Assembly: GCA_963788965.1 (NCBI GenBank)
Contig: CAWBIK010000006.1
Location: 124,001 to 188,000, forward strand
DNA length: 64,000 bases
Reading direction: 5' to 3'
Source: QHXQ01 sp963788965
GTDB taxonomy: Bacteria; Acidobacteriota; Blastocatellia; Pyrinomonadales; Pyrinomonadaceae
The notes beneath the pieces were generated by a model that saw only the letters and a list, made by a program, of their open reading frames with translations, made no database searches and was not told the DNA's origin. This document shows, piece after piece, positions 18,909 through 28,550 of the stretch. Numbering within the stretch: the first letter of the stretch is position 1; every line of letters begins with the position of its first letter. The translations under genes and the position numbers were made by a program.

Positions 18909-19448
18909 TCAAAACCGATTGAGGAACCAGCCATAAAGCATGCGCCCGCCGCGCCATAAACAGAACAAGATGAAGCTAACGAGTGCGAGCGGGAAATTGA
19001 TCAGCTTGTAGATGTGGCCCGTGTAGAACGAAGCGACGATCATGTATGCGATGTAACACGAGAGCGCGCCGACAAAGTACACTATGATCGTGAGCCAGCC
19101 GGGTGCATCGAGCACGAAACTATGAACCGCGAGCGCGGCAAAGGCCGACCAGCCCGCCTGCAAAATACTGCTGACGATCAGCGCCGAGATCACATAAGCA
19201 TCGGCATGCGAGTACATATCCACGCGAAAAATGCGGCGGAACAGGACGACTATCAAGGCCGTGCCATACAGCGCCAGCCAAAAGACGCCATAGCCTTTGG
19301 CTAAACGAAACACCAACCCGACGCGGCCCAGCGGCCAGAACAACAATGCGATCAAGCTCAGAAAAAGTATGTTCAGCGTCAAGGCGAACACGAACTCGTA
19401 AAGCTCTTGCTGCTCGTCACGCATCAACCAATCTATTAGCGCCAGCAT
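18909..19448 (-). CDS. multi-pass membrane protein of unknown function
   Basis: The 179-residue protein has five likely helices: 'FALTLNILFLSLIALLFWPL', 'GVFWLALYGTALIVVLF', 'YVISALIVSSILQAGWSAFA', 'WLTIIVYFVGALSCYIAYMI' and 'LALVSFILFCLWRGG'. The arrangement resembles Yip1-like membrane proteins, but I do not see a decisive motif. It lies directly after the ATP-grasp gene (17-base gap), in the same direction, and may be part of that transcript. Confidence 0.7.
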   Translation of the reverse strand: MLALIDWLMRDEQQELYEFVFALTLNILFLSLIALLFWPLGRVGLVFRLAKGYGVFWLALYGTALIVVLFRRIFRVDMYSHADAYVISALIVSSILQAGWSAFAALAVHSFVLDAPGWLTIIVYFVGALSCYIAYMIVASFYTGHIYKLINFPLALVSFILFCLWRGGRMLYGWFLNRF

Positions 19449-19465
19449 AAGTCTGCCCTCTTCGG

Positions 19466-20515
19466 TTAGCGCAACGTTAAATGACGACTGATCGGATCGT
19501 AGTTGAGGCCGAGCAGGAGCAACTTCTGTAAGAGTTGTTCGTAGCGGACGCCGCGCTTGGCGGCCGAGTCGGCGAAGTCTTCGCCGCGCGCGATCTGCGG
19601 GTTCGGGTTGACTTCAAGCACGTACATGCGCCCGTCCGCCGTCAAACGATAGTCGATGCGCGCGTAGCCGCTCAAGCCTAGCAGTCGATAGACGCGTTTC
19701 GACAGCCGCAGCATCGCCTTCTTCAACTCGTCGGGCAAGTCGGCCGCCTGTGTGACGACACCCGCGCGCTTTTGATAGTTGACATCCCACTTGATCTTAT
19801 ACGTGGCGATGTTGGGTGCGCCTTCGGGCAAATCTTTCATCAACAGTTCCCACGGCGGCAGAGCTTGCAACTGATTGTTGCCGTACACGCCGACGTACAT
19901 CTCGCGCCCTTCGATGTACTCTTCGACCAGCGCGGACTTGCCCGTCTGTTCGTGAATGAAGTTGACGCGCTCGGCCAGTTTGTCGTCGTCGCGCACGATG
20001 GACGCGTGCGCTATGCCGACCGAGCCTTCGTCAACCAGCGACTTGACGATCAACGGGAACTTCAACCGGCGCGGCCGGCGTGCCTTCCACTTCGGCGGGA
20101 AGACGACGAAGCGCGGCACGTATATGTCGTGATAAACGAGAATCTTTTTGGTCAGCGCCTTGTCGCGCGCGAGCGTCAGCCCCAGCGGGTTGCAGCCCGT
20201 GTAAGGCATGCGGATCAACTCTAGATAACTGACGACGTGCTGATCGTATAACGGATGACCGGCGAACTCTTCCAACAGGTTGAACGCGATGTGCGGCTTG
20301 TGCCGGCGCGCGGCACGACGGATGACACGCAGGTCGTTCGAGATGCCGACCGCGTGGACTTCGTGCCCGATGCGCGTCAAGGTCTTCATCACGTCGTATT
20401 CGGTGCGCCAGATTTGCGTCTCCTTTGCGCCGTGGCCTTTCAACGAGCGCGGCGGCACACACTCGTGGTGCATCAGCACGATGACGCGCAAGGGGTTCGT
20501 GACGAGTTGCTTCAT
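19466..20515 (-). CDS. ATP-grasp ligase (D-Ala-D-Ala-ligase-like)
   Basis: The 349-residue protein starts at ATG 20515, inside an ATGA overlap with the preceding metallopeptidase gene. It shows ATP-grasp features: 'LEEFAGHPLYDQHVVSYLEL', 'MPYTGCNPLGLTLARDKAL' (as in D-Ala-D-Ala ligases), KFPLIVKSLVDEGSVGIAHA (ATP-binding Lys and loop), ALVEEYIEGREMYVGVYGN and YVLEVNPNPQIA (Mg-binding Glu/Asn). It should join a carboxylate to an amine with ATP; the substrate is unknown. Coupling to a zinc peptidase suggests the two make and process one peptide-like bond. Confidence 0.85.
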   Translation of the reverse strand: MKQLVTNPLRVIVLMHHECVPPRSLKGHGAKETQIWRTEYDVMKTLTRIGHEVHAVGISNDLRVIRRAARRHKPHIAFNLLEEFAGHPLYDQHVVSYLELIRMPYTGCNPLGLTLARDKALTKKILVYHDIYVPRFVVFPPKWKARRPRRLKFPLIVKSLVDEGSVGIAHASIVRDDDKLAERVNFIHEQTGKSALVEEYIEGREMYVGVYGNNQLQALPPWELLMKDLPEGAPNIATYKIKWDVNYQKRAGVVTQAADLPDELKKAMLRLSKRVYRLLGLSGYARIDYRLTADGRMYVLEVNPNPQIARGEDFADSAAKRGVRYEQLLQKLLLLGLNYDPISRHLTLR

Positions 20516-21528
20516 AAGGGGATGCGATGATAGCCCGTGTGTGCGCCGTTCATCGCTTGCACGGTCAGCATAACGAGCAGCTTGCGCTTGGTCTGCTCCT
20601 GCGACAAGCCGAGGCGCACACGCAACGCACGACAACGATCAATCACATGCACCATGATCTGATCGACGGCGTAAGTGTGCATGCCTGTGCCTTCGGCCAC
20701 GGCATGGACGAGTTCGCGCCGGTTGCGCCGCAGGAAACTCACGGCCGTCGGGCGCGCGGTCGAACCCGTGCGCGGCACGAAGATGCGTTGCAGATCGCGG
20801 TCGAAGGGCGCGGGCGTGCGCAGAACGTAATGCGCGCGCTTGCGCTCGTAATGCGTGCGCAGGGTCATGCGCAACTCGGACAGCGGTTCGACCTTCGCGC
20901 GGCGACGCACGACGGCCGCGCGCCCGCTCAGTTCCGCCATCAGTTCGTCTATGTATTCGAGTTTCTTTAAGGCCGGCCAGCCTTGATAACGTCTGCGCCA
21001 ACGTCCGCCCGGCGCGAGCCAGACGGCGAACGTCTCGGCGAAGTCTTCGGCCGGGTGCGCCTGCGCGTACCACGCCGCGAGGTGCAGGACGTGGTTGCGG
21101 CTGTGCGGTTTGGGTTTATAAAATTGCGGATAAGGTTGGGTGAACTTGCCGAACAGTTCGCGCCAGCGCCGCTTGTAGTGCAAGCGATAGCCGTTGCTCA
21201 GCGCGTGCCCCGCTTCGTGCCGCATGATGCGCAGACACTCGCGCTCGGTCGCGCCTTCGACTTCCAACATCTGCCTGCGTTCAAGTCGCATCAAGCGCGG
21301 GTGCGCGAGATAGAAGGGAATGGCGAAACCGGGCACGCCGTCGGGCGAGAACCATTCGGCCGAGAGCCAGACGTGCGGGCGGAAGCGCAGGTTGCGCTCT
21401 GCCAACTCTGCATACAGATGCTTGATGCGCTGTGCGAGCGCCGTCCCGGCGATGCGGATCGGCAGATCGCACAAGCGCATGTCGAGCAACTGCTCGTCGG
21501 TCACACGTCGCCAAGAGAAACCAGCCAC
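20512..21528 (-). CDS. putative zinc metallopeptidase (zincin), paired with ATP-grasp
   Basis: The 338-residue protein begins MAGFSWRRVTDEQLLDMRLC. It has a zinc-binding RIMRHEAGHALSNGYRL helix (HExxH, residues about 104-108) and downstream AEDFAETFAVWLAPGGRWRR, supplying the third ligand and a conserved W-L-x-P-x-x-x-W signature. This matches the 'putative zinc-binding metallopeptidase' type, of unknown substrate. The stop TGA overlaps the ATG of the ATP-grasp gene, indicating translational coupling. No signal peptide is visible, so it probably works in the cytoplasm. Confidence 0.8.
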   Translation of the reverse strand: MAGFSWRRVTDEQLLDMRLCDLPIRIAGTALAQRIKHLYAELAERNLRFRPHVWLSAEWFSPDGVPGFAIPFYLAHPRLMRLERRQMLEVEGATERECLRIMRHEAGHALSNGYRLHYKRRWRELFGKFTQPYPQFYKPKPHSRNHVLHLAAWYAQAHPAEDFAETFAVWLAPGGRWRRRYQGWPALKKLEYIDELMAELSGRAAVVRRRAKVEPLSELRMTLRTHYERKRAHYVLRTPAPFDRDLQRIFVPRTGSTARPTAVSFLRRNRRELVHAVAEGTGMHTYAVDQIMVHVIDRCRALRVRLGLSQEQTKRKLLVMLTVQAMNGAHTGYHRIPL

Positions 21529-21591
21529 GCTGCTTGCGTCCCGCGCGCACAGGTTATGCCGAACGAATCGAGCGCGCCAATTATAACCCGA

Positions 21592-22101
21592 CTACATCGA
21601 GCCTTCGTCGGCCAACGGCCCGTAGATCGAGGGCACAGCCACGTCGTTCAGACGCAGATAGACGCCGAGTTGCGCGCGGTGGTGGATCATGTGATTCAGG
21701 ACGAAACCGCGCAGCACGGCGACGCGCGGCATGCTCAACACCGTGCGCCCGCCCGATAGCAGCGTCCACGATTTCATCAGATGCTCGTCGCTCGCACCGG
21801 CAATCGCCGCGCGCGCCGTCTCGACGTTGTGGTCGAACGCCGCCAACGCCTCATCGCGCGTCTTCGCCTGCTCCACCTTCAATGGCTTCCCGCCCGGCGG
21901 GTTCACGTCCAACTCGTCGAGATTGACGCCAAGCGCGGCCCAACTCGGAATGTTCGCCAGATGCGTAGTCAACCCGCCCAACGTCATCGACTTCTCATGC
22001 GGTCGCCACTCGAACTTCTCATCCGGCACGCGCTCGATGGTCTTCCGCGTATTCGCCATCTCGTGATCGAACTCCGGCAACAGCGCCTCACTCAAGGCCA
22101 T
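21592..22101 (-). CDS. DinB family protein
   Basis: The 169-residue protein starts at ATG 22101, with AAGGAG six bases upstream. It shows the DinB four-helix pattern: LLPEFDHEMANTRKTIERVP, a long second helix, SMTLGGLTTHLANIPSWA (first metal His) and GFVLNHMIHHRAQLGVYLR (HxxxH metal motif). Such proteins bind Zn or Ni; functions vary, and the name comes from damage-inducible genes. A longer in-frame start is rejected because the extra residues are low-quality and overlap a noncoding stretch. Confidence 0.85.
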   Translation of the reverse strand: MALSEALLPEFDHEMANTRKTIERVPDEKFEWRPHEKSMTLGGLTTHLANIPSWAALGVNLDELDVNPPGGKPLKVEQAKTRDEALAAFDHNVETARAAIAGASDEHLMKSWTLLSGGRTVLSMPRVAVLRGFVLNHMIHHRAQLGVYLRLNDVAVPSIYGPLADEGSM

Positions 22102-22324
22102 ATGTTTCTCCTTAACGATTTGAACTTCGACTATGTGAGCGAGGATGCAAAAACAACTACCTTTGCCACTTGTATTCGTGGCGCTCGAAGAACTCGTCGA
22201 GCCTTCGGGTTTGAGCTTCAAGGCGTATGACAGGTCGCCTCTGCAAACGCATAATACGATGCGCTCCGCACTTTCCCTAGCGGAGTCGAACACGACCCTT
22301 ATAGACTACTTAATAGCGATCTTC

Positions 22325-23311
22325 TCAAGCAGCGGCCGAGCGAGCGGCGAGTTGTTGGCGTAGTAGCGTGTTGAAGCGGTCGGGGTGTTCGGCGTGGGGC
22401 ATGAGGCGCGCGTGGTCGAAGATGTCGAGGCGTGCGCGTGGGTTGAGCGCGAGCAAGACGCCCGCGCGTTCGAGTGAGTTGGCCTCGTCCTGTCGCCCCC
22501 AGACGAGTGTGACGGGTTGCGCGAGGCGTGCGAAGGCGGCGCGCGCGTCTGTCTGTAAGAAGCCGGAGAGGAACGCGACCATCGGATAGTGCGCGCCCGT
22601 TTGATGGCTCGCGGCGTAGTAGTGCGCGACGAGGCGCGGCGTGGCGAGGCGGCGATTGTAGAACAGACGCGTGCGCGCATAGTCGCGGATGCTGCGCTCG
22701 CTGGTCATCGCGTTGTAGAACGACGTGCCGAGTACGGGCGAATGGAGCAAGCCGTAGAAGGCCGCACCGGGCAGGTCGGGGCGCGCGTCCGCTGTGTCCA
22801 CGCCCGCGGGCGCGACGAGTGTGAGCGTGCGGACTAACTCCGGCGCTTCGTCGGCCACGCGCACGGCGAAGGGCGCACTCGTCGCATGGACGACAAGGTG
22901 CGCGGGCGCGCGGACGACGGTGCGTAGGAAGTCCGTGATCAGTTCGACGTAGAGCGCGGCCGAGTAGGGCGCGGCGGCCGGTTTATCGGAGAAGCCGAAG
23001 CCGAGCAGGTCGAGCGCATAGACGCGAAAGTCGGCCGCGAGCGCGTCGAAGTTGCGCCGCCAGATGAACGAGGACGCGCCCGCGCCGATGCCGTGCAAGA
23101 AGACGAGCGGCGTGGCCGTCTCGTCGCCAGCGACGCGATAGAAGACTTGGCCGTGGCGCGCCCGATAAGTCGCGGCCGTGCCACCTAACACGGTGTCGTC
23201 AGGCTCTGCACGCGTGCGCGCGATTGACGCGTTCATGGCCGCGAGCGCCGCCATGCCGGCCCCGCCCGCCAGCAAACCCCGCCACATCTTTTGCACCTTA
23301 CCAAGCGCCAT
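22325..23311 (-). CDS. alpha/beta hydrolase, exported
   Basis: From ATG 23311 the protein has 328 residues. The first 35 hold a hydrophobic, Ala/Gly-rich export-like segment ending near AEPDD. The hydrolase core has TPLVFLHGIGAGASSFIWRR (oxyanion-hole strand), YALDLLGFGFSDKP, a nucleophile-elbow region VVHATSAPFAVRVA, VTLVWGRQDEANSLE (acid) and LMPHAEHPDRFN (His). The usual nucleophile Gly-x-Ser-x-Gly appears as HATSAP, so the elbow glycines are missing. Ser is still present. Either the catalytic elbow has diverged or the enzyme is inactive. Confidence 0.8.
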   Translation of the reverse strand: MALGKVQKMWRGLLAGGAGMAALAAMNASIARTRAEPDDTVLGGTAATYRARHGQVFYRVAGDETATPLVFLHGIGAGASSFIWRRNFDALAADFRVYALDLLGFGFSDKPAAAPYSAALYVELITDFLRTVVRAPAHLVVHATSAPFAVRVADEAPELVRTLTLVAPAGVDTADARPDLPGAAFYGLLHSPVLGTSFYNAMTSERSIRDYARTRLFYNRRLATPRLVAHYYAASHQTGAHYPMVAFLSGFLQTDARAAFARLAQPVTLVWGRQDEANSLERAGVLLALNPRARLDIFDHARLMPHAEHPDRFNTLLRQQLAARSAAA

Positions 23312-23436
23312 AAAAACTTTCTGAGCGGACGAGCGCGTCAATCGTAGCGACGCGCCCGCCCGCTCGTATGCACACAAAACAATCTAACATTCAGGGTCAA
23401 CGAATGGAAACGCGCAGGCGCGACGGCCGGTGTGAA

Positions 23437-24675
23437 TCACTCTTGGCCGGTGCGCGCTCTGGACGTGGGCTTGGTGTTCGATGGCTGCAACTGACCGGGC
23501 AGATCGAGTTGCCACAGTTCGCCCTGCGTCGTGCCGACGTAGAGCTTATCGTCGAGAGCGGCGATGCTGCGGCCGGCGCAGCCCTGCCGCGCGTCGGGGT
23601 CTTGCACGGGGAACGTGGTCAGCACTTCCCAACGCTTCCACGCGAGCGTCACGCTACGCGTGCGGCGCACGCTGCCGTCACGCGTTAGCACGTAGAGATA
23701 GCGCCCCGCGATTGTGAAGTTGGCCACGCCGCCCGGTATCTGCAAATAACGCACGCGCTCCGTCTCGTCCATCATGATCAGATCGTGTTCGTTCTGCCAG
23801 AGCGGCAACGCGTTCGGGTACGAGCGCGCGATGGGCACGCGCGATAGGTAGAGCATGTGCCGGTCGAAGACGACGGGCGCGTAGCCGGACACGCCTGTGA
23901 GCCGGCCGGGCAGCAGGTCGGGGCCGGTGGTCCACACGCTGCCGTCGAAGACGAGCGACTGTGCGCTGGCCAGATCGGGCCGGCCCGTAGTCGAGAAACG
24001 ATAGAAGGCTTGCAGGTACAGTTTGCCGTTGAAGGCACAGGCGAAAGGAAACCACACGAGGTTATAGCCCGCGTCCGCCGACGACAGACGGATCACTTCG
24101 GTGAACGTTGCGCCGCCGTTCATCGAACGATAAGCGACGGCATCGCTGCACGACTTGAGCGGGCAAAAGGTGGTGGCCGTCGTGCCGACAAACCACAAGT
24201 CCGAACCGTCGAGCGTCGCCACGTCCCAGACGTGATACATCGGCTGCTCTACGTGATCGGTCCACACATCGCCGCGCTCGTCCGTCGTGACGGCGAAGTC
24301 CTGCCGCGCCAACCCGCCATCGTTCGAGTCCATCGTCGGCACGTACAAGCGATTGTTGATTAAGCGAAACAGACCTGCGGCTTCGTTGTTGGTGGCAAAG
24401 GCGGGCGCTTCGGCCAAGCGATTGATTGCGGGATCGAACGCGCGAATAACGGCGCGCGGGTTCGTGCCGTTGAACGAGCCATAACCTAGAAAGAGGCGAC
24501 CGCGCCACGGGTACAAGCCCCAGAGCCAGCGCGCGCCCCACGTTGCGGAAGCGGCAGCCGCCTCAGGGTGCGTCGCCACGCGCCGCCACGTCGGGGCCGC
24601 GCGCGCGTGGGCCGCGAGCAGCAACAGGCAGACGAATGTTTGAACGATGAGGCGGCCGCCCCATGCAGGCTTCAT
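23437..24675 (-). CDS. secreted beta-propeller-like protein
   Basis: The 412-residue protein has a signal peptide (LIVQTFVCLLLLAAHARA) and then repeated blades with W/G patterns: RLFLGYGSFNGTNPRAVI, RLYVPTMDSNDGGLARQDF, SDLWFVGTTATTF, KLYLQAFYRF, RYLYVLTRDGSVRRT and 'DDKLYVGTTQGELWQL'. These look like Kelch/exo-alpha-sialidase-type propeller repeats in which each blade reports a value. No catalytic residue is evident. It is probably periplasmic or extracellular; its ligand is unknown. A short hairpin with ATGATGAAT units lies upstream at 24738-24796. Confidence 0.75.
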   Translation of the reverse strand: MKPAWGGRLIVQTFVCLLLLAAHARAAPTWRRVATHPEAAAASATWGARWLWGLYPWRGRLFLGYGSFNGTNPRAVIRAFDPAINRLAEAPAFATNNEAAGLFRLINNRLYVPTMDSNDGGLARQDFAVTTDERGDVWTDHVEQPMYHVWDVATLDGSDLWFVGTTATTFCPLKSCSDAVAYRSMNGGATFTEVIRLSSADAGYNLVWFPFACAFNGKLYLQAFYRFSTTGRPDLASAQSLVFDGSVWTTGPDLLPGRLTGVSGYAPVVFDRHMLYLSRVPIARSYPNALPLWQNEHDLIMMDETERVRYLQIPGGVANFTIAGRYLYVLTRDGSVRRTRSVTLAWKRWEVLTTFPVQDPDARQGCAGRSIAALDDKLYVGTTQGELWQLDLPGQLQPSNTKPTSRARTGQE

Positions 24676-24737
24676 GACAGCTACGCCCCTGCGCGTGATC
24701 TTCGTTGAGTCTGGAATGATGAATGATGAATGACAAA

Positions 24738-24796
24738 GGCGGAATGATGATTGATGAATAAGTCGCTATGCTTTATTCATCCTTCATCATTCCGCC
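24738..24796. repeat. 24-bp-arm hairpin, ATGATGAAT family
   Basis: The arm at 24738-24761 (GGCGGAATGATGATTGATGA...) matches the reverse complement of 24773-24796 except at two positions, with an 11-nt loop. Extra ATGATGAATG units precede it at 24716-24733. It lies just after the rng stop (minus strand), so it probably ends the mre-rod-rng transcript. Confidence 0.75.
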
Positions 24797-24815
24797 TGCG
24801 ACATCTTCGTGTCGG

Positions 24816-27800
24816 TTAGATGAACGCGAAGTCGAACTGCTCTTGATGGACGTTCGCGTCGCTGTTGATGTCTATGGGGCCGAGGTAGTCCTCGATCTCT
24901 TTGAGCACGTCGCGTTCGGTCGAACGCAGGGCGCGCGCGACCTCAAGGTTGATGCGCAGCGTCGTCTGCTTGACATCGCCGTCGAGGTTGCGCGAGAGCC
25001 TGCGCGCCTCTTCGAGAATTTCGTAACAGACCGTCTGCGGCGACTTGACCAAGCCCGCGCCCGTGCAATACGGGCACGGACTACAGAGCGTGCGCTCAAG
25101 CGACTGCTTGACGCGCTTGCGCGTCATGATGACCAAGCCGAAGTCGTTGAACGAAAGTACCTTCGTCGGCGACTTGTCTTCGCGCAAGGCGTCTTGCAGC
25201 GCCGTCATCACGCGTTGCCGGTTGCGCCGCTCCTCCATGTCGATCAGATCGAGCACGATGATGCCGCCCAGATCGCGCAAGCGTATCTGGCGTGCGATCT
25301 CGTCCACGGCTTCGAGGTTCGTGCGCGTGATCGTGTCTTCAAGGCGCGTGCCGCCGCGCCCGACGAACTTGCCCGTGTTCACGTCAATCGCAACGAGAGC
25401 TTCGGTTTGATTGATGACGAGATAGCCGCCCGACTTCAACCACACGCGCGGCTTGATCGCTTTGTCGATCTCGGCCTGCACACCATAAGCCTCAAGGATC
25501 GGCTCGTCGCGCGTGTAGAGCTTGACGCGATTGACCAAGCGCGGCTGAATGCGATTGATGAACTCGACGATCTCTTGATACTCCTCTTCGGTGTCCACAC
25601 GAATGGCCGCGAAGTCGTCCGAGAGTTGATCACGCAAGAGACGCTGCACGAGGTCTAGGTCCTTATGCGCCATCGCCGGAGCTTTCTGCTTTTCGGCGTT
25701 GCGGCGTATGTCCTTCCACGTGCGGACGAGATAGCGCGCGTCGTCGCGCAAGTCCTGTTCGCTGATGCCGACGCCCGCCGTGCGGACGATGAAGCCGCCC
25801 GACGGCACTTCTTCAGTCTCGCGTATGTCCTTGATCAACTTACGCAGGCGTTGCCGCTCGCTGTCCGAATCGATCTTGCGCGAGACGCCGACGTGTTCGA
25901 TGGTCGGCATATAGACGAGGAAGCGACCGGGCAAGGCGATGTGCGACGTGATGCGCGCGCCCTTCGCCGCAATCGGCTCTTTGGCGATCTGCACCAGAAT
26001 CTCCTGCCCTTCGCGCAAGAGATCGGTGATCATCGGCATCTGCCGGTCGCCCCGGCCCCGCCCGCGTCCACCTTCACTACGACTGCCTTCACTGCGCCCG
26101 CCATCGCTACGACCGCCTTCGGTGCGTCTGCCGTCAGCGCGTCCACCGTCAGCGCGCCCACCGTCGCCGCGTGCGGCTTCACCACGACCAGCGCCATCGC
26201 CGCGTCCACTACTGCGCCCACCGCTTTCACTCCGGCCGCCGCCCTCGCCGCGACTGCGACTCTCAGCGCCGCCCCGGCTGCTGCTGCTCTCGGCTCGACC
26301 ACCGGGCCGCGCGCCTTCGCTACGCACAGGGCGCGGCGGCGGCGGTGGCGGCACGGCCTCTACTTGCGGTGCAACCTCTACCGGCGCGGCCTCAATGGTT
26401 TCTTCAACCACCGGCTCGGCGTGCCCGTGGTGTGCCGTTGCTGTTATCTTCCGCCTCGCCGTTCTCGCCCGGCTTGGGCCGTCGGTTGCGCCGCCGCCCG
26501 CCACGGCGCGCGAACTCGCCGCGCGCGGGCGCAGCTTTCATGCTCGCCTCTGCATCGGCTAACGGCTCGCCCTCGGCTTCGCCCGTCGCCGTCTTGCCAC
26601 GTTTGGCGCGCCCCTTCGCGCTGCCCTTCGTCGCAGACTTCGTGGCTGCCTTCTTCGCCGCGCCTTTGGTCGCACCCTTTGCCGCGCGCTTGCGTTGTGG
26701 CGCGGCCTCTTCGCTCGCGGTTTCAATAGCAGCAACTTCTTCGGCGGGCGTCTCCACATCAGCCGCGCCCTTCTTGCTGCGGCGCGCGCGCGCCGGTTTA
26801 CCCTTCGTCGCGGCTTGCGGTTCGGCCTCGCTCGCCTGCACGTCGTCGCTCACGCGCTCGAACGACCGCGCCGCGGCCGGTGCTTTGTCACTCACGCTCT
26901 CGGTCAATGCTGCGACCGAAGCGGCCACGGCCGGCTGCGCGCGATTCACTTCGCGCGGCGTGGCCGCATAATCAAACTCTTCGTCGGCGATGCGCTCGAA
27001 CGTGCCGCCCGATAGCTTGTTGGCCGCGAGCACCGAGCCGACTTCCACGTCCTGTGCCGCTTCGCCGAGGTCGAACTCGATGCCGCGAATCTGATCGGTG
27101 ATGCGCTCTTGCAGCCGTGCGTCCTTAAACATCTCGCCTTCGCCGAAGGCGGCCTCGTCCTCGTCAACGATGCGCTCGAACGAACCGGCCGCGGCGGCAA
27201 ACGGTGTATCGTCGGCCGCGACGCGCACTGGTTCGCGCGCGCCTGCGTTGCGCTGTTGGCTGCCAGCGTGCGTGGCCGGCGTGTCGCTACCGACGGCGCG
27301 CGGGGCGTCCGTCTCTTCGCTGCGCCCGCCGCGACCGCGCCTGCGTCGCCCGCGTCGGCCGCCGGTTGCGTCTGTGTCGTCCGTGGTTGTTGCCGGTGCT
27401 TGCGTTGCTTCGGCCGGCGCGGCGACCAGTTCGACGGGCGCGGGCGCGGCCGTCTCCGGCTCGGCGTCTTCGTCCGCCTCTTCGTCCGTGTCGCCGATAG
27501 GTTCGACGCGTTCGTGGGCTGTCTCGATCTGTCGTTCACGTTCGATGCGTGCGCGTTCGATCTTCTCGGCGGCGAGCGCGCGTGCGGCGTCTGCGCCTTC
27601 GGTCTTCGTCTTGTCCACGACGATACGCTCGAACTCTTCTTCTTCGTCGAAGAAGTCCGAGACATAGAGGAAGGCGTCGCGCTCAAGCCCTATGTCCACG
27701 AAGGCGGACTGCATACCGGGCAGCACGCGCATGACGCGCCCTTTGTAGATGTTGCCGACGATGCCTTGCCCGCCCTCGCCGCGTTCGATGTAAAACTCCG

Positions 27801-27873
27801 TGACCTTGCCATTCTCGATGATGGCGATCTTCTTTTCGCGTCCGTTGACGCTAACGATTAACTCTTTCGGCAT
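24816..27873 (-). CDS. rng: ribonuclease E/G with large disordered insertion, one frameshift
   Basis: MPKELIVSVNGREKKIAIIE and IVGNIYKGRVMRVLPGMQSA start the S1 domain of RNase E/G. The catalytic part (24816 to about 26050) has KGARITSHIALPGRFLVYMP, 'LVAIDVNTGKFVG' (metal-binding Asp), GGIIVLDLIDMEERRNRQRV (second Asp) and the zinc-link CPYC. It cuts single-stranded RNA at 5'-monophosphate ends for rRNA and mRNA processing. Between the two halves of the S1 domain lie roughly 500-550 residues of low-complexity, charged, Ala/Lys/Glu-rich sequence ending in RGG/GGRSDGGR repeats. The frame shifts within 26404-26504, inside that insertion. It is the last gene of the mre cluster, as in many bacteria. 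Confidence 0.88.
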
Positions 27874-28550
27874 TGGTAGAAGCCTGTCTCCCCGGTGAGG
27901 CCACGCGCAACCAGTACGCGCGACGACCGCTTTAGATGAAGTGATTTGACCGTAACAGCGCGCGGCGCTCGTCAGGCGAGTTTGGCGCGGCTGCGCTTAA
28001 GGTGGCGAGCGCCGTCTGTTCGGCGTTCGCGGTTTGATGAGATGTGTGGTTCGGTCGGGGCGCGACGGGAGCAGGCTGGATCGGCCGGAAACCGCTGGTC
28101 CGCTCTTAAGGCATGTGCGCCGGGACGCGTTGGAAGCGTCGCGGGCCTTCAGACGCCTGCCGCGCGCAAAGCCTTGAGCCTTGCGCCGCGGGCGATCAGA
28201 ACTGGTCACATGAAATCCGTCGAGCCGCTCTAACGAACGCGGGCGCGCGCGGCTGCTCAGCACATAACAGCGCGGGCGCACGATCCAGATAAGACGCAGG
28301 ACGCGCGCCGCGCTCGCTAACCGGCAGCGCGACTCCCAACTGGCGTCTGATCGTTGACGCGCTTTCGTAAGCGCACCCGATCAAACGTTAGCGGCTTCAA
28401 ACATCTCAACCGGCGCGGCGCACGCGGGCGAACCGCGGCCACGCGCCTAAAACTTTATTTCATCCGCCGCGCCTGAAGCGGCGCGCTCAATCAAACTCGC
28501 ATCGGCGAGTTGCCCGCAAGATGAAACGGGGCAAGTATAACCGAGCAGCA
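27874..28550. other. 677-nt gene-free leader between rodA and rng
   Basis: I see no credible gene or tRNA here. On the minus strand this is the 3' flank of rodA and the 5' leader of rng. It is GC-rich with several short GC hairpins, e.g. around 28470-28490 (CCGCCGC with GCGGCG). Long leaders are used for autoregulation in some RNase E genes; that use here is only an inference. Confidence 0.5.
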
